From: an uncultured Microbulbifer sp.
Lineage (GTDB): Bacteria > Pseudomonadota > Gammaproteobacteria > Pseudomonadales > Cellvibrionaceae
Assembly (NCBI RefSeq): GCF_947498635.1
Contig: NZ_CANMKV010000006.1
Coordinates: forward strand, 88,808-152,807
Direction: 5' to 3'
DNA: 64,000 nucleotides
Of the stretch, positions 47,620 through 57,110 are shown piece after piece (within the stretch, counting starts at the first letter, position 1; the number at the start of each line of letters is the position of its first letter). A model generated the notes under the pieces. It did no database searches, was not told the DNA's origin, and worked only from the letters and a program-made list of their open reading frames with translations. The translations under genes and the position numbers were made by a program.

Positions 47620-49086
47620 TTATTTTCCCAGCAGGTATTCCACCAGAAGGGGGACTGGACGGCCTGTGGCACCTTTGGCTGCGCCGGATTTCCACGCGCT
47701 GCCGGCGATGTCCATATGTGCCCAGTTGTACTCTTTGGCAAAACGGGACAGGAAGCATGCCGCGGTAATAGAGCCAGCTTCGCGGCCACCGATATTTTGC
47801 ATGTCGGCAAAGTTGGAATCCAGGGAGGGCTGGTACTCGTCCCACAGGGGCATTTGCCAAGCGCGGTCACCGCTGGTCTCGCCGGCTTTGAGTAGGTCCT
47901 GAGCGAGCGCTTCATTGTTGGCGTAGAGGCCGGTGGCATGGTGGCCCAGTGCGATCACACAGGCTCCGGTGAGGGTGGCGATGTCGATCACCGCGCGGGG
48001 CTTGTACTTGCCCGCATAGGTGAGAGCATCACAGAGTACCAGGCGACCCTCGGCATCGGTATTGAGGATCTCAATCGTCTTGCCGGACATAGAGGTGACG
48101 ATATCACCGGGCTTGCTGGCGCGGCCGCTGGGCATATTCTCTGCGGCGGCCACCAGGCCCACCACATTGATGGCCGGCTGTAGCTCAACCAATGCGTTGA
48201 TCACACCGAAGACGCTGGCGGCGCCGCCCATGTCGTATTTCATCTCGTCCATGGCCTGGCCGGGTTTGATGCTGATGCCGCCACTGTCGAAGGTGATGCC
48301 CTTGCCCACGAGCACGATGGGTTTCTCGCTGGTTTTGCCGCCTTTGTAGTGCATGGCGATCAGGGCTGGGGGTTCGTCGCTGCCCTTGGCTACGCTGAGT
48401 AATGCACCCATGCCCAGGGTCTTCATTTTTTTCTCGTCGAGAATGGTGGTTGTCAGCTTGGTGTGTTTTTTGGCCAGTGCGCGGGCCTCGGAAGCCAGAT
48501 AGTTCGGGGTGCAAATATTTCCAGGCAGGTCGCCCAGTTCACGTGCCACGTTGCTGCCCACTGCCTGGCCCGCGCCGATCTCCATGCCCTTTTGGATGGC
48601 TTTGAGTTGCTTGCGTTCAGGGGCGTGCAGGGTGAACTTTGTCAGCGGGTAGGGCTTGGCATCGGTGAGACACTGGGTGAAACGATAGGTGGCCAATCCC
48701 GCGGCCAGGGCAATTTGCTGGGCTTGCCAGGTTTTATCGGCACCTTCCACCTCCAGTTCACACAGATAGCTGGTGGCATCTTTGAACCTTTTAACCGCCG
48801 TGGCGCTGGTACTGGCCAGTTTGCGAAATTCCACCTGGGTGATATCGCCCTTGCCGGTGCGCACAACCAACACGCGTTCACTGGGGCCATCCAGCAGGTC
48901 GATCAACTGGGTGCTGCCGGGTTTTACGCCCAGGTCGCCGCGCTTGAGAATTTTGCTGATAACGCCCTTGCTAAGCTGGTCGAGAGCTTTTCCGCTAGGG
49001 CTTAAGCCGTTTTTGGCATCCGCTGAAATAATGGAACAGGCTGCGCGCTGCTTGGCGATATCCGAGACCTTTGCGGAGAACTGCAT
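47620..49086 (-). CDS. pepA: Leucyl aminopeptidase PepA
   Basis: This 488-residue M17 metallopeptidase has the signature NTDAEGRLVLCDAL, the metal-binding KGITFDSGGISIKP, and the DMGGAASV segment. In enterobacteria the homologue also binds DNA in site-specific recombination. First gene of pepA-holC-valS, divergent from lptF. Confidence 0.97.
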   Translation of the reverse strand: MQFSAKVSDIAKQRAACSIISADAKNGLSPSGKALDQLSKGVISKILKRGDLGVKPGSTQLIDLLDGPSERVLVVRTGKGDITQVEFRKLASTSATAVKRFKDATSYLCELEVEGADKTWQAQQIALAAGLATYRFTQCLTDAKPYPLTKFTLHAPERKQLKAIQKGMEIGAGQAVGSNVARELGDLPGNICTPNYLASEARALAKKHTKLTTTILDEKKMKTLGMGALLSVAKGSDEPPALIAMHYKGGKTSEKPIVLVGKGITFDSGGISIKPGQAMDEMKYDMGGAASVFGVINALVELQPAINVVGLVAAAENMPSGRASKPGDIVTSMSGKTIEILNTDAEGRLVLCDALTYAGKYKPRAVIDIATLTGACVIALGHHATGLYANNEALAQDLLKAGETSGDRAWQMPLWDEYQPSLDSNFADMQNIGGREAGSITAACFLSRFAKEYNWAHMDIAGSAWKSGAAKGATGRPVPLLVEYLLGK

Positions 49087-49275
49087 TTTTCGCTTTCCTT
49101 AAAATCTGACAATAGATTGCATGGCTCTGGGCCGAGACATAGCAAGAATTTTTAGTGATAATGCGTCGCACAAGTTTAACCTGCTCGCTTATGGATTGCT
49201 GTAGCCAATGGGAAACTTGTTCAGTTTGAGTCCAGATTTCGTCACACCGCTGTCACCAAGGAATTCGTTCGCACT

Positions 49276-50406
49276 GTGATTATTTTCCGCTATCTCTGCC
49301 GTGAGCTGCTGTTTGCCACGCTGGCAGTCAGCGCAGTTCTGCTGTTAATGGTGATGAGTGGCCGATTTGTGAAATACCTTGCGGAGGCTGCTGCAGGGGA
49401 TATTTCGGCTAATATCCTTTTTTCCCTGATGGCATTCCGCCTGCCGGGGTTCCTTGAATTAATCTTGCCGCTGGGATTATTTGTGGGAATCCTGCTGGCC
49501 TATGGGCGTCTCTATGTAGAGAGCGAAATGACGGTGCTGCACGCTTGTGGTTTCAGCGAGTGGCGCCTGTTGTTTTATACCATGGCGCCGGCTATGGCCG
49601 TGGCTTTGTTCGTGGCCTCTATGAGTTTGTACCTTACTCCCGCCGGTGCAGAGCGCTCCAACCTCATGCTCAATGCGGAAAAGGCTCGCAACGAGTTTGA
49701 TCACCTGGTACCTAAGAAATTTATATCCACCAGCGGTGGCCAGGCGGTGTATTACGCCGAGGCCCTGAGCGAAGATAAGTCCACCATGTTGGGGGTGTTT
49801 CTCGCTGAGCTGGGAGCCACCGATGCGGAGACAGAAGCGAATCACCAGGTGGTGATTCGCGCTCGTGAGGGCGTGCAGCAAGTCGATCAAGAAACAGGAC
49901 TGCGCTACCTGGTATTACGTGATGGGTATCGTTATGAAGGTATTCCAGGGCAGCGGGAATACCGGCAGATGGCATTTTCCAGCTACGAAGTCTTGATGGA
50001 GGCGCCTCAGCTGCGCAACCGTTGGCGCGACCAAATGGAGTCGGCACCTACTCTACAGCTGGTCGGTAGCGATGACCCGAAGGAAACGGCCTTTCTTTAC
50101 TGGCGCCTGAGCTTGCCGGTGTTGGTGCTTGTGGTTGCCGTATTGGCGGTGCCACTGTCGCGCACCAACCCCCGTCAGGGGCGCTTTATCAAAATGTTTC
50201 CCGCCATACTCTTGTATCTCATTTACCTGGTAGTTTTACAGGGGGTTCGCGGGGCTATTGAGGATGGCAAGTACACCAACCCAGCGGTGATCTGGCTGGT
50301 ACATCCGCCGTTCCTTCTTATCGGACTTTTGCTCCTGGCGATGAGGAATTGGCGTCGCAAACCCAGACCGTTGCCGGAAGGTGTTAAGGAGTCGGCCGAT
50401 GCTTAA
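49276..50406 (+). CDS. lptF: LPS export permease LptF
   Basis: This 376-residue inner-membrane permease belongs to the LptB2FG lipopolysaccharide transporter. It has an N-terminal helix group, a periplasmic beta-jellyroll domain (about residues 120-265) and C-terminal helices. The start is GTG (MIIFRYLCRELL). It overlaps lptG by 8 bases. Confidence 0.96.
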   Translation: MIIFRYLCRELLFATLAVSAVLLLMVMSGRFVKYLAEAAAGDISANILFSLMAFRLPGFLELILPLGLFVGILLAYGRLYVESEMTVLHACGFSEWRLLFYTMAPAMAVALFVASMSLYLTPAGAERSNLMLNAEKARNEFDHLVPKKFISTSGGQAVYYAEALSEDKSTMLGVFLAELGATDAETEANHQVVIRAREGVQQVDQETGLRYLVLRDGYRYEGIPGQREYRQMAFSSYEVLMEAPQLRNRWRDQMESAPTLQLVGSDDPKETAFLYWRLSLPVLVLVVAVLAVPLSRTNPRQGRFIKMFPAILLYLIYLVVLQGVRGAIEDGKYTNPAVIWLVHPPFLLIGLLLLAMRNWRRKPRPLPEGVKESADA

Positions 50407-51460
50407 ATTGGATTTGTACATTGGTCGTACCATTGCCTTGGCGGTTTTTGTGGTACTGCTTATCATTCTCGGCCTCGATATTATCTCTGCTATCGTGGAC
50501 CAGCTGGGCGATCTCAAGAAAGACTATGGCTTTGCTGAGGCCGTGCAGTACGTTCTGTGGAAGCTGCCCGCGCGCATCTACGAGCAGCTGGGTTTCTCGG
50601 CTTTGGTAGGCTGTATGGTGGGGCTCGGGACACTTGCCGGAACCAGTGAGCTCACGGTGATGCGCGCTGCCGGTGTATCTATAGGCCGAATTGCCTGGGC
50701 GGTGATGAAGCCGATTATCCTGCTTATTTTTATCGGCTTGGCCCTGGCTGAATTTGTGATTCCCAAGACCAATATCATCGCTGAGAGCAATAAAGCGCGG
50801 GCCCTGGGTGAACTCGAGGCGAGCGGTCTGGAAAGTGGATTATGGCTAAAAGACAGCGGTGAATTTGTACACTTCAATGCCGCCCTGCCGGATGGCGAAC
50901 TCTATGGTGTCACGCGCTACAATTTTGCCGACAACCGCGAACTTAAGTGGGTGGAGTTTTCTGAAAGGGGGCACTTCCAAAGAAAGCAGTGGCAACTGGA
51001 GAACAGCCGCAGCACCAGGTTCCAGGAGGAAAATACACAAAGTGAAGTGCTGCCAACAAGCGTTTGGAAGGCGGAAATTTCCCCGGAGCTGTTTGCGCTC
51101 ATAGTGCCTCTACCCTCGGATCTGTCGCCGCGTAGCCTTTGGGCTTACGGTACGTTCCTAGACCGCAAAGGTGAGGACTCCGGTCGCTACTGGCTGGAGT
51201 TTTGGAAGAAGCTGTTGCAGCCGCTGACCATTGCTAGCTTGGTGATGGTGGCAATTTCCTTCATTTTTGGTCCGCTTCGTGAAGTCACCACAGGCCTCAG
51301 AGTCTTCACCGGTATCATGGTAGGGATTATCTTCCAGACGGTGCAGGGGATGCTTGGTCCCTCATCACTGGTGTTTGGCTTCCCTCCGCTGCTCGCTGTT
51401 TTGGCCCCTGTGTTGCTGTGCTTTGCTGCGGGCTGGCTGTTACTCAGGCGAGCCCGCTGA
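50399..51460 (+). CDS. lptG: LPS export permease LptG
   Basis: This 353-residue partner of LptF has the same architecture. The start at 50399 (MLKLDLYIGRTIA) follows AAGGAG; the frame could extend to 50381. Conserved helices include LPARIYEQLGFSALVG, and the coupling region is TSELTVMRAAGVS. Confidence 0.96.
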   Translation: MLKLDLYIGRTIALAVFVVLLIILGLDIISAIVDQLGDLKKDYGFAEAVQYVLWKLPARIYEQLGFSALVGCMVGLGTLAGTSELTVMRAAGVSIGRIAWAVMKPIILLIFIGLALAEFVIPKTNIIAESNKARALGELEASGLESGLWLKDSGEFVHFNAALPDGELYGVTRYNFADNRELKWVEFSERGHFQRKQWQLENSRSTRFQEENTQSEVLPTSVWKAEISPELFALIVPLPSDLSPRSLWAYGTFLDRKGEDSGRYWLEFWKKLLQPLTIASLVMVAISFIFGPLREVTTGLRVFTGIMVGIIFQTVQGMLGPSSLVFGFPPLLAVLAPVLLCFAAGWLLLRRAR

Positions 51461-51465
51461 AGCGC

Positions 51466-51978
51466 TTACTTCTTCCTCTTGGGCAGCACACGTACCTGCG
51501 ATTCAGAAATCAGGTCGTGCCAGCTGGCTTTGTCCGACCGGGCCCAGGCGGAAAAATAGCCGAGCCCCAGGCAGGCAATAGATAGCGGAGCGACGATGGC
51601 TCGCAGGATACATTGGCGCCAAGTGAGCTGTACCCCGTCCGGGTTGGCTAAAATCAGGCGCCAAGCACGCATGCCAACGGTCTGCCCGGCTACACGCCAG
51701 GACCAGAAAAAATAGCCGGCGATGACCGCCACAGCCCCCAACTGATAGATCGGACCGCCCACGCAGGGGCGGTAATCCATGGCTTCCGGCTGGCAATTCA
51801 ATCCACCCAGTACTGACGCGATGGGCAGGGCAATAAAGCCGTAAACCATCATCAATCCCATCAGGATCAATAAGTCGTACATCAGTGCTGCTAAGCGCCG
51901 GCGAATACTGGCAATCGGCAGCTCTGGAAATGAGGAAGGGGTCTTCGAGGTGCTCACGGCTATCTCCGCCAAATTCAA
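51466..51978 (-). CDS. RDD-family membrane protein
   Basis: This 170-residue protein has three membrane helices and the RDD hallmark (RRRLAALMYDLLILM), plus GQTVGMRAWRLILAN. It is often found beside lptFG and pepA in related genomes. Role uncertain. It is convergent with lptG, with 5 bp between the stops. Confidence 0.9.
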   Translation of the reverse strand: MNLAEIAVSTSKTPSSFPELPIASIRRRLAALMYDLLILMGLMMVYGFIALPIASVLGGLNCQPEAMDYRPCVGGPIYQLGAVAVIAGYFFWSWRVAGQTVGMRAWRLILANPDGVQLTWRQCILRAIVAPLSIACLGLGYFSAWARSDKASWHDLISESQVRVLPKRKK

Positions 51979-52033
51979 TTGGCGGAGATTCTAACAAACC
52001 TGGAGGAGGGCAAGGATAAGTCGTCTGCCAGAG

Positions 52034-52522
52034 TTAAAATTCGTACTCGAAGGAAACCTTGAACTTATCGTCAGATAGGCTGATCCCGTAATCGACCGAA
52101 TTGCCTATCTTGCCGCTATTAGTGGTATAGCGCAGCAGGCTCCGCTGAACCGTGCGCTTGTTGCGCTGCTTGTAGGTTTCCCAGCCTATCTTGAGGATTT
52201 TTGATAGCGCTCTACCGCCCGAGGTTGGGCGATACTCACTGGGGTAAGTATGCATTTGCAGCCATTGGTAATTGAGGCGCCGCTGTGTACTGTTCATGGA
52301 ATTATTGCGGAGAAAGTCTGCGGCCTGAAACAGTGCGGCATTGTCCATAGCGAATGCACTGTCGCTAAAAAACAAATTCACCGATTGTGTATTCAGAGCT
52401 TGCTGGGAATCGGGAATAAATAATTCATCGGCGGTGCAGAAGCAGCAGGTGGGTAATAAGAGCAATCCAGTGGCCTTGGCTAAGGCATTGCTCGGTCTGA
52501 TTCTGAAACTGCAGAGTGCCAT
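52034..52522 (-). CDS. Exported uncharacterised protein
   Basis: This 162-residue protein has an N-terminal hydrophobic signal (ATGLLLLPTCCFCTADE). The C-terminus alternates as beta strands and ends in Phe (KVSFEYEF), as outer-membrane beta-barrel proteins do. No family is recognised. Confidence 0.6.
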   Translation of the reverse strand: MALCSFRIRPSNALAKATGLLLLPTCCFCTADELFIPDSQQALNTQSVNLFFSDSAFAMDNAALFQAADFLRNNSMNSTQRRLNYQWLQMHTYPSEYRPTSGGRALSKILKIGWETYKQRNKRTVQRSLLRYTTNSGKIGNSVDYGISLSDDKFKVSFEYEF

Positions 52523-52909
52523 TATTTCTACCCCAGGGTGTTACATCTCATTTGGATAGCCGCAAGCGGTCGTTAAATTTATTATGGGACACCCAAATCA
52601 AAGCGTTGCCCCATAGAAAATAGGCGGCTTCTACTACTTCACTTACTGGACAGTCGGAAATTAAGAGGTATTTCCCGGAAAGCCGCATGGATTGGATGCT
52701 TTTCTATTTTTGTCCAAGCAGTCGGGCCTGTGAGTAGCGGGACGACAATGTTTTTTTATTATTATTTTGATATGGCCACACAAAAGTTAATGAAAAATTA
52801 GTATTGAAGTGAAGCCTATTTAATTAAGTCGGTAGCGGATTCGACGGGACCTAAATACTGGGGTGTCGCTGGAAATATCTATACTGCATATTTGGCGCCA
52901 CGCATTTAT
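52523..52909. other. Intergenic region
   Basis: 387 bp, AT-rich in the middle. It contains the upstream region of the exported-protein gene; nothing else is recognisable. Confidence 0.4.
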
Positions 52910-53626
52910 TCAATCAGTGTTGTGTGGCAAAGGGCGAAATTGCCCGATCAGTATCAGTGAGGCGGGTTTGTTTGTTACGGGGTTGATGGGTTCGCGTAAT
53001 GAAGAAAGCGTCAAACCGTTTTCACAAAACAGGTTGACCCAGCTGGCGAGAGTGCGGAAATACCAGGGCGCCGCTTCCTGAAAATTGCCGTCTATACCCT
53101 CCCAGCTACCGGGTCGCCAACCATCGTGGTAGCCCTCGTCACCACAGGAGGTGAGTGGATGCAGGGTTTGCACAAGAAAATAGCCCTGCGGATTTAGCAG
53201 AGAGCGGGCTCTGCTGAAGACAGCATTTGTGGCTTCCCGGCCGATGAGTGAGAAGTTGCATACGAGTACATCGAATTTATGCCCAAAGGCTTGTGGTTGG
53301 AGATCTTCGTAGCGCAGAGTGCAAAAGTGTTGTCGTACTTGCCCGCGACGTTTGGCTTCAGCGATTAATTCTGCGACGCCATCGATACCACAGACCTCTA
53401 TCCCCTCTGCCGCCAGGCAGCGGGCGAGCCAGCCTTCACCACAGCCAATATCAAGCACATTGGTGGGGTTGTGTGTCAGGATGGCCTCCATAATGGCGCG
53501 GTCGGTGGCTAGCCTACGGCTGGGTATCGCCGCTCGATCTATAACCCTGACCCACGCCTTTGCATTGCTGTGCCAACTTTGCAGGACTTTAATGTCGCTG
53601 AATTCGTAATCCTTCACCTTTACCAT
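52910..53626 (-). CDS. Class I SAM-dependent methyltransferase
   Basis: This 238-residue Rossmann-fold methyltransferase has motif I VLDIGCGEGWLARCL, motif II GIDGVAELIAEAKRRG, and an LVCNFSLI post-core strand. Substrate unknown. The start at 53626 (MVKVKDYEF) has AGGG upstream; a longer frame to 53836 overlaps the divergent GMC gene. Confidence 0.88.
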   Translation of the reverse strand: MVKVKDYEFSDIKVLQSWHSNAKAWVRVIDRAAIPSRRLATDRAIMEAILTHNPTNVLDIGCGEGWLARCLAAEGIEVCGIDGVAELIAEAKRRGQVRQHFCTLRYEDLQPQAFGHKFDVLVCNFSLIGREATNAVFSRARSLLNPQGYFLVQTLHPLTSCGDEGYHDGWRPGSWEGIDGNFQEAAPWYFRTLASWVNLFCENGLTLSSLREPINPVTNKPASLILIGQFRPLPHNTD

Positions 53627-53700
53627 TGCAGATCCCTGTAATTTTATTCGTGTTGAGTGTACCGTCGTGTGAAATCCAGCTGCAAAGGTGCTGAGGTCCC

Positions 53701-55335
53701 ATGTCCACTCAAATGGTGTTTGATTATGTGATCGTAGGTGCCGGCTCTGCCGGCTGTGTATTGGCCAACCGGTTAAGCGCTGATGAGCAGCACCGGGTTT
53801 GTCTATTGGAGGCGGGGCCACCGGATCGTAGCCCACTGATCTCCATGCCCCTGGGGATAGGAATGCTGCTCTCGGGCACTAACTATAATCTCCACCACTT
53901 CACTGAACCACAGCAACACTTGCATAAGCGGCGCCTGTTTTGGCCGCGAGGCCGGACTCTCGGTGGTAGTAGCTCTATTAATGCAATGGTCTACATTCGT
54001 GGTCAAGGTGAGGACTATGATGCCTGGGAAGCCACCGGTAATCCGGGCTGGGGATGGCGCGATATCCTGCCTTATTTCTTAATGGCCGAGGGCAATGAGC
54101 GTGGTAGCGATGCTCACCATAGTGGCTATGGCCCACTTACCGTTAGCGACCTGAAGTGGAAGACCGAGTCTGGCCATGCATTCTTGCGTGCAGCGCAGTC
54201 TGCGGGACACCGAGCAAATAGTGATTTTAACGGCGGTCATCAGAGTGGCGTTGGTTTTTACCAGGTCACTCAGCGAAGAGGGCGGCGATGCTCGGCAGCC
54301 GCAGCCTATTTACACCCGATAAAGAAGCGCCCTAATTTACGTGTGCTAACTCGCAGTCCTGTGGCACGCCTGATACTGAAAGGTGATAGGGCAGTGGGGG
54401 TGGAGTTACTCAATGGCAAAAAAATCCTGGCCAATAAGGAAGTATTGCTCAGCGCCGGAGCAATCCAGACTCCGCACCTACTACTGCTCTCGGGCATTGG
54501 TCCTCAAGAGGAGTTACGCAAATTTAATATTCTGCTACAGAATCACCTGCCGGGGGTGGGTAAAAACCTCCAGGACCATTTGGATATCACTCAGGTGGTG
54601 GAAACTTCGGCTCCAGTTACTTTTGCCAATGACTTGTGGGCGAAACTGAAGCATGCGGTGCGTGCGCCTGAATGGTTCTTCCTGAATCGTGGTCCAATTA
54701 CCAGTAATGTCGCTGAAGCTGGTGGCTTCGCCAGTTCAACCTTGGCTCATGGCCGCCCAGATGTACAGTTCCACTTCTCTGCAGTGCCAACTTTTGATCA
54801 TGGTTTCAATAAGCAATCGGGGTATGGTTACTCGCTGCACGCATGTGCATTGCGTCCCAAAAGCCGCGGTGAAGTAACGCTCAATACCGAGGATCCAAAG
54901 ACACTGCCGAGTATCCAGCCCAATTATCTGAGTGATCCAGAGGATATGCAGGTGATGCTTGAGTCGTTCGAAATGGCTCGGGACATCATCCATCAGGAAG
55001 ATCTACAGCGTTACCAGAAGCGCCTCTGGTTACCGGAACAGAAGCTCACCAGCAAGGCTTCCATCAAGCACTACATTCGTCAGCATGCCGAGACGATTTA
55101 TCACCCGGTGGGAACTTGTAAGATGGGCAATGATGATCTCGCTGTTGTCGATGCGGAGCTAAAAGTACACGGTGTGGATGGACTGAGGGTTGTAGACGCC
55201 TCCATAATGCCGGCCTTGATCAGTGGCAATACCAATGCGCCGGTGATCGCCATTGCGGAGAAGGCGGCAGATCTTATCTTGCGGCGCACTCCACCATCGT
55301 TGATGAAGAATACACAAGTTCAGGAAGTTGAATGA
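53701..55335 (+). CDS. GMC-family oxidoreductase (choline-dehydrogenase-like)
   Basis: This 544-residue FAD enzyme has the dinucleotide-binding DYVIVGAGSAGCVLANRL, GMC signature 1 in RGRTLGGSSSINAMVYI, signature 2 in GAIQTPHLLLLSGIG, and the catalytic His region in YHPVGTCKMG. It oxidises an alcohol or polyol; the substrate cannot be told. GAGG precedes the ATG. Four-base overlap with rlmA. Confidence 0.94.
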   Translation: MSTQMVFDYVIVGAGSAGCVLANRLSADEQHRVCLLEAGPPDRSPLISMPLGIGMLLSGTNYNLHHFTEPQQHLHKRRLFWPRGRTLGGSSSINAMVYIRGQGEDYDAWEATGNPGWGWRDILPYFLMAEGNERGSDAHHSGYGPLTVSDLKWKTESGHAFLRAAQSAGHRANSDFNGGHQSGVGFYQVTQRRGRRCSAAAAYLHPIKKRPNLRVLTRSPVARLILKGDRAVGVELLNGKKILANKEVLLSAGAIQTPHLLLLSGIGPQEELRKFNILLQNHLPGVGKNLQDHLDITQVVETSAPVTFANDLWAKLKHAVRAPEWFFLNRGPITSNVAEAGGFASSTLAHGRPDVQFHFSAVPTFDHGFNKQSGYGYSLHACALRPKSRGEVTLNTEDPKTLPSIQPNYLSDPEDMQVMLESFEMARDIIHQEDLQRYQKRLWLPEQKLTSKASIKHYIRQHAETIYHPVGTCKMGNDDLAVVDAELKVHGVDGLRVVDASIMPALISGNTNAPVIAIAEKAADLILRRTPPSLMKNTQVQEVE

Positions 55336-56135
55336 TCTGGCAATGTCCCCTCTGCGCAAAGCCATTGACGCTGGGTAAAGATGCCTGGCTCTGCAGTAAC
55401 CGGCACAGTTTTGATCGCGCTCGGGAAGGTTACGTAAATTTATTACCCGTTTATCGCAAGCGCCGCAAAGATCCTGGGGATTCCACCGAGATGTTGCATG
55501 CGCGCCGCCGTTTCCTCAAGGCGGGCTACTATCGTCCTTTGGTCGAGGCGATTACCGCACTACTGCCGTACCGGCCGGGGCGCCGGCTTTTGGATATCGG
55601 TTGTGGGGAGGGCTACTATTTACGCCAGCTGGAGTCTGCCGGCTGGCATGGGCACGCCCTGGCCGGGGTGGATATCTCTAAGTCCGGAGTGCGCATGGCG
55701 GCGAAATCGGATAGCGCGGCCCAGTTTGTCGTGTCCAGTAATGCCAATTTGCCGGTTGCCTCAAGCAGTGTGGATCATTTGCTGCGTATTTTTGCGCCGG
55801 CACCGGATACTGAGATGCTGCGGGTAATAAAGGAAGGGGGGCATTTACTGGATGTCTCTCCCGGACCGGATCATCTGTGGACCCTGAAAGGGCATCTCTA
55901 CCGGGAGGCACGCAAGCATCCCGCGCCTAAGCTGGTGGAAGGTTTATACCCGGAAGTCGACTTACGCTGCTGTTTTCCCTTCGAGCTGCGTGGGCACACA
56001 GCGATTTCGGACTTTCTAGCGATGACGCCTTTTGCCTGGAAGGGTAACCGGGAGGCGCGAGCGGAACTGGAGCAGCAGGAGAGTCTGATACTTGAGGCGG
56101 ACTTTATTGTGCGCCGCTTTATCAAGCGCAATTAA
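55332..56135 (+). CDS. rlmA: 23S rRNA (guanine-N1)-methyltransferase RlmA-type
   Basis: This 267-residue protein has an N-terminal zinc finger (CPLCAKPLTLGKDAWLCSNRHSFD), then GYVNLLPV and a Rossmann methyltransferase domain (LLDIGCGEGYYLRQL). It methylates G745 of 23S rRNA in relatives. Translationally coupled to the GMC gene. Confidence 0.93.
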   Translation: MIWQCPLCAKPLTLGKDAWLCSNRHSFDRAREGYVNLLPVYRKRRKDPGDSTEMLHARRRFLKAGYYRPLVEAITALLPYRPGRRLLDIGCGEGYYLRQLESAGWHGHALAGVDISKSGVRMAAKSDSAAQFVVSSNANLPVASSSVDHLLRIFAPAPDTEMLRVIKEGGHLLDVSPGPDHLWTLKGHLYREARKHPAPKLVEGLYPEVDLRCCFPFELRGHTAISDFLAMTPFAWKGNREARAELEQQESLILEADFIVRRFIKRN

Positions 56136-56206
56136 CTTGGCAGCGATTGGCGTACGCTGTATGCGCGCGCTGGCATTTTGTGTCGTTAGAGGTATAAGAA
56201 AGATTT

Positions 56207-56662
56207 ATGGCAACACCGAAAGACTATGCATTTATGCGCAGAGCGCTGGAGTTAGCACAGCTTGCTGCAGAAAGGGGAGAGGTGCCGGTCGGGGCGGTAC
56301 TGGTGCGCGAAGGCCAGGTCATCGGTGAGGGCAGCAACCGGCCTATTGGCAATTGCGATCCCAGTGCCCATGCGGAAATTGTCGCACTGCGCCGTGCGGC
56401 TGACGCTGAGCAAAACTATCGTCTGCCAAACACTACGCTTTACGTCACTATTGAGCCCTGCACTATGTGTTTTGGCGCTCTTATGCATGCGCGGGTTGGG
56501 CGTTTGGTCTTTGGCGCCAATGAGCCTCGTGCAGGTGTGGTTGAGAGTCAGCTGAAATTGAGCGAGGCCGGCTTCTTCAATCATAAAATTTCGGTGGAGT
56601 CGGGTGTAATGGCAGAGGAGGCCGGTAGGCTGGTTCGCGAGTTTTTCCATGATCGACGCTGA
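56207..56662 (+). CDS. tadA: tRNA-specific adenosine deaminase TadA
   Basis: This 151-residue enzyme makes inosine at position 34 of tRNA-Arg. Zinc ligands and catalytic Glu lie in AHAEIVALR and EPCTMCFGALMHARV. It overlaps the following channel gene by 14 bases. Confidence 0.95.
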   Translation: MATPKDYAFMRRALELAQLAAERGEVPVGAVLVREGQVIGEGSNRPIGNCDPSAHAEIVALRRAADAEQNYRLPNTTLYVTIEPCTMCFGALMHARVGRLVFGANEPRAGVVESQLKLSEAGFFNHKISVESGVMAEEAGRLVREFFHDRR

Positions 56663-57086
56663 AATGTCTTTTGCATTTGCGGTGAACTGCATCCTCGTTG
56701 CCACCGTTGTGCTCATCCATCACGAGGTGCTCAACGCCCTGGTACACCTTGGGCGCTGGCTGCATGTGCGGCATAACCTGGCCATTGTGGTGGGTGTGTT
56801 TGGCGCACTCTTGGCGCATATCGCCGAGATCTGGCTTTTTGCCTATGGTTATTACTTTATGGTCAACTCGCCTTATTTCGGCACCCTGGAAGGGAATTTT
56901 AGCGGCAGCCTGCTCGACTGCGCCTATTTCTCTTTCACGACCTACACATCACTGGGTTTTGGCGATATTGAACCCCTGGGGCATCTGCGCTTTACCGCTG
57001 GACTCGAGGCCTTGACCGGACTGGTGATGATCACCTGGACCGCCTCTTTTATGTTCCTGAAAATGCAGCGATTTTGGGATATTTAA
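56649..57086 (+). CDS. Two-helix ion channel protein
   Basis: This 145-residue membrane protein has a pore loop between helices with the filter sequence TYTSLGFGDIEP, as in Ion_trans_2 potassium-channel-like proteins (family filter TxGYGD; here Phe replaces Tyr). No cytoplasmic regulatory domain is present. Confidence 0.85.
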   Translation: MIDAEMSFAFAVNCILVATVVLIHHEVLNALVHLGRWLHVRHNLAIVVGVFGALLAHIAEIWLFAYGYYFMVNSPYFGTLEGNFSGSLLDCAYFSFTTYTSLGFGDIEPLGHLRFTAGLEALTGLVMITWTASFMFLKMQRFWDI

Positions 57087-57110
57087 GCGCGTCCAAACTC
57101 AGGGTTACAA

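Noticed and set aside
48463..49005. 180-codon plus-strand open frame within pepA
   Set aside because: Antisense shadow of pepA.
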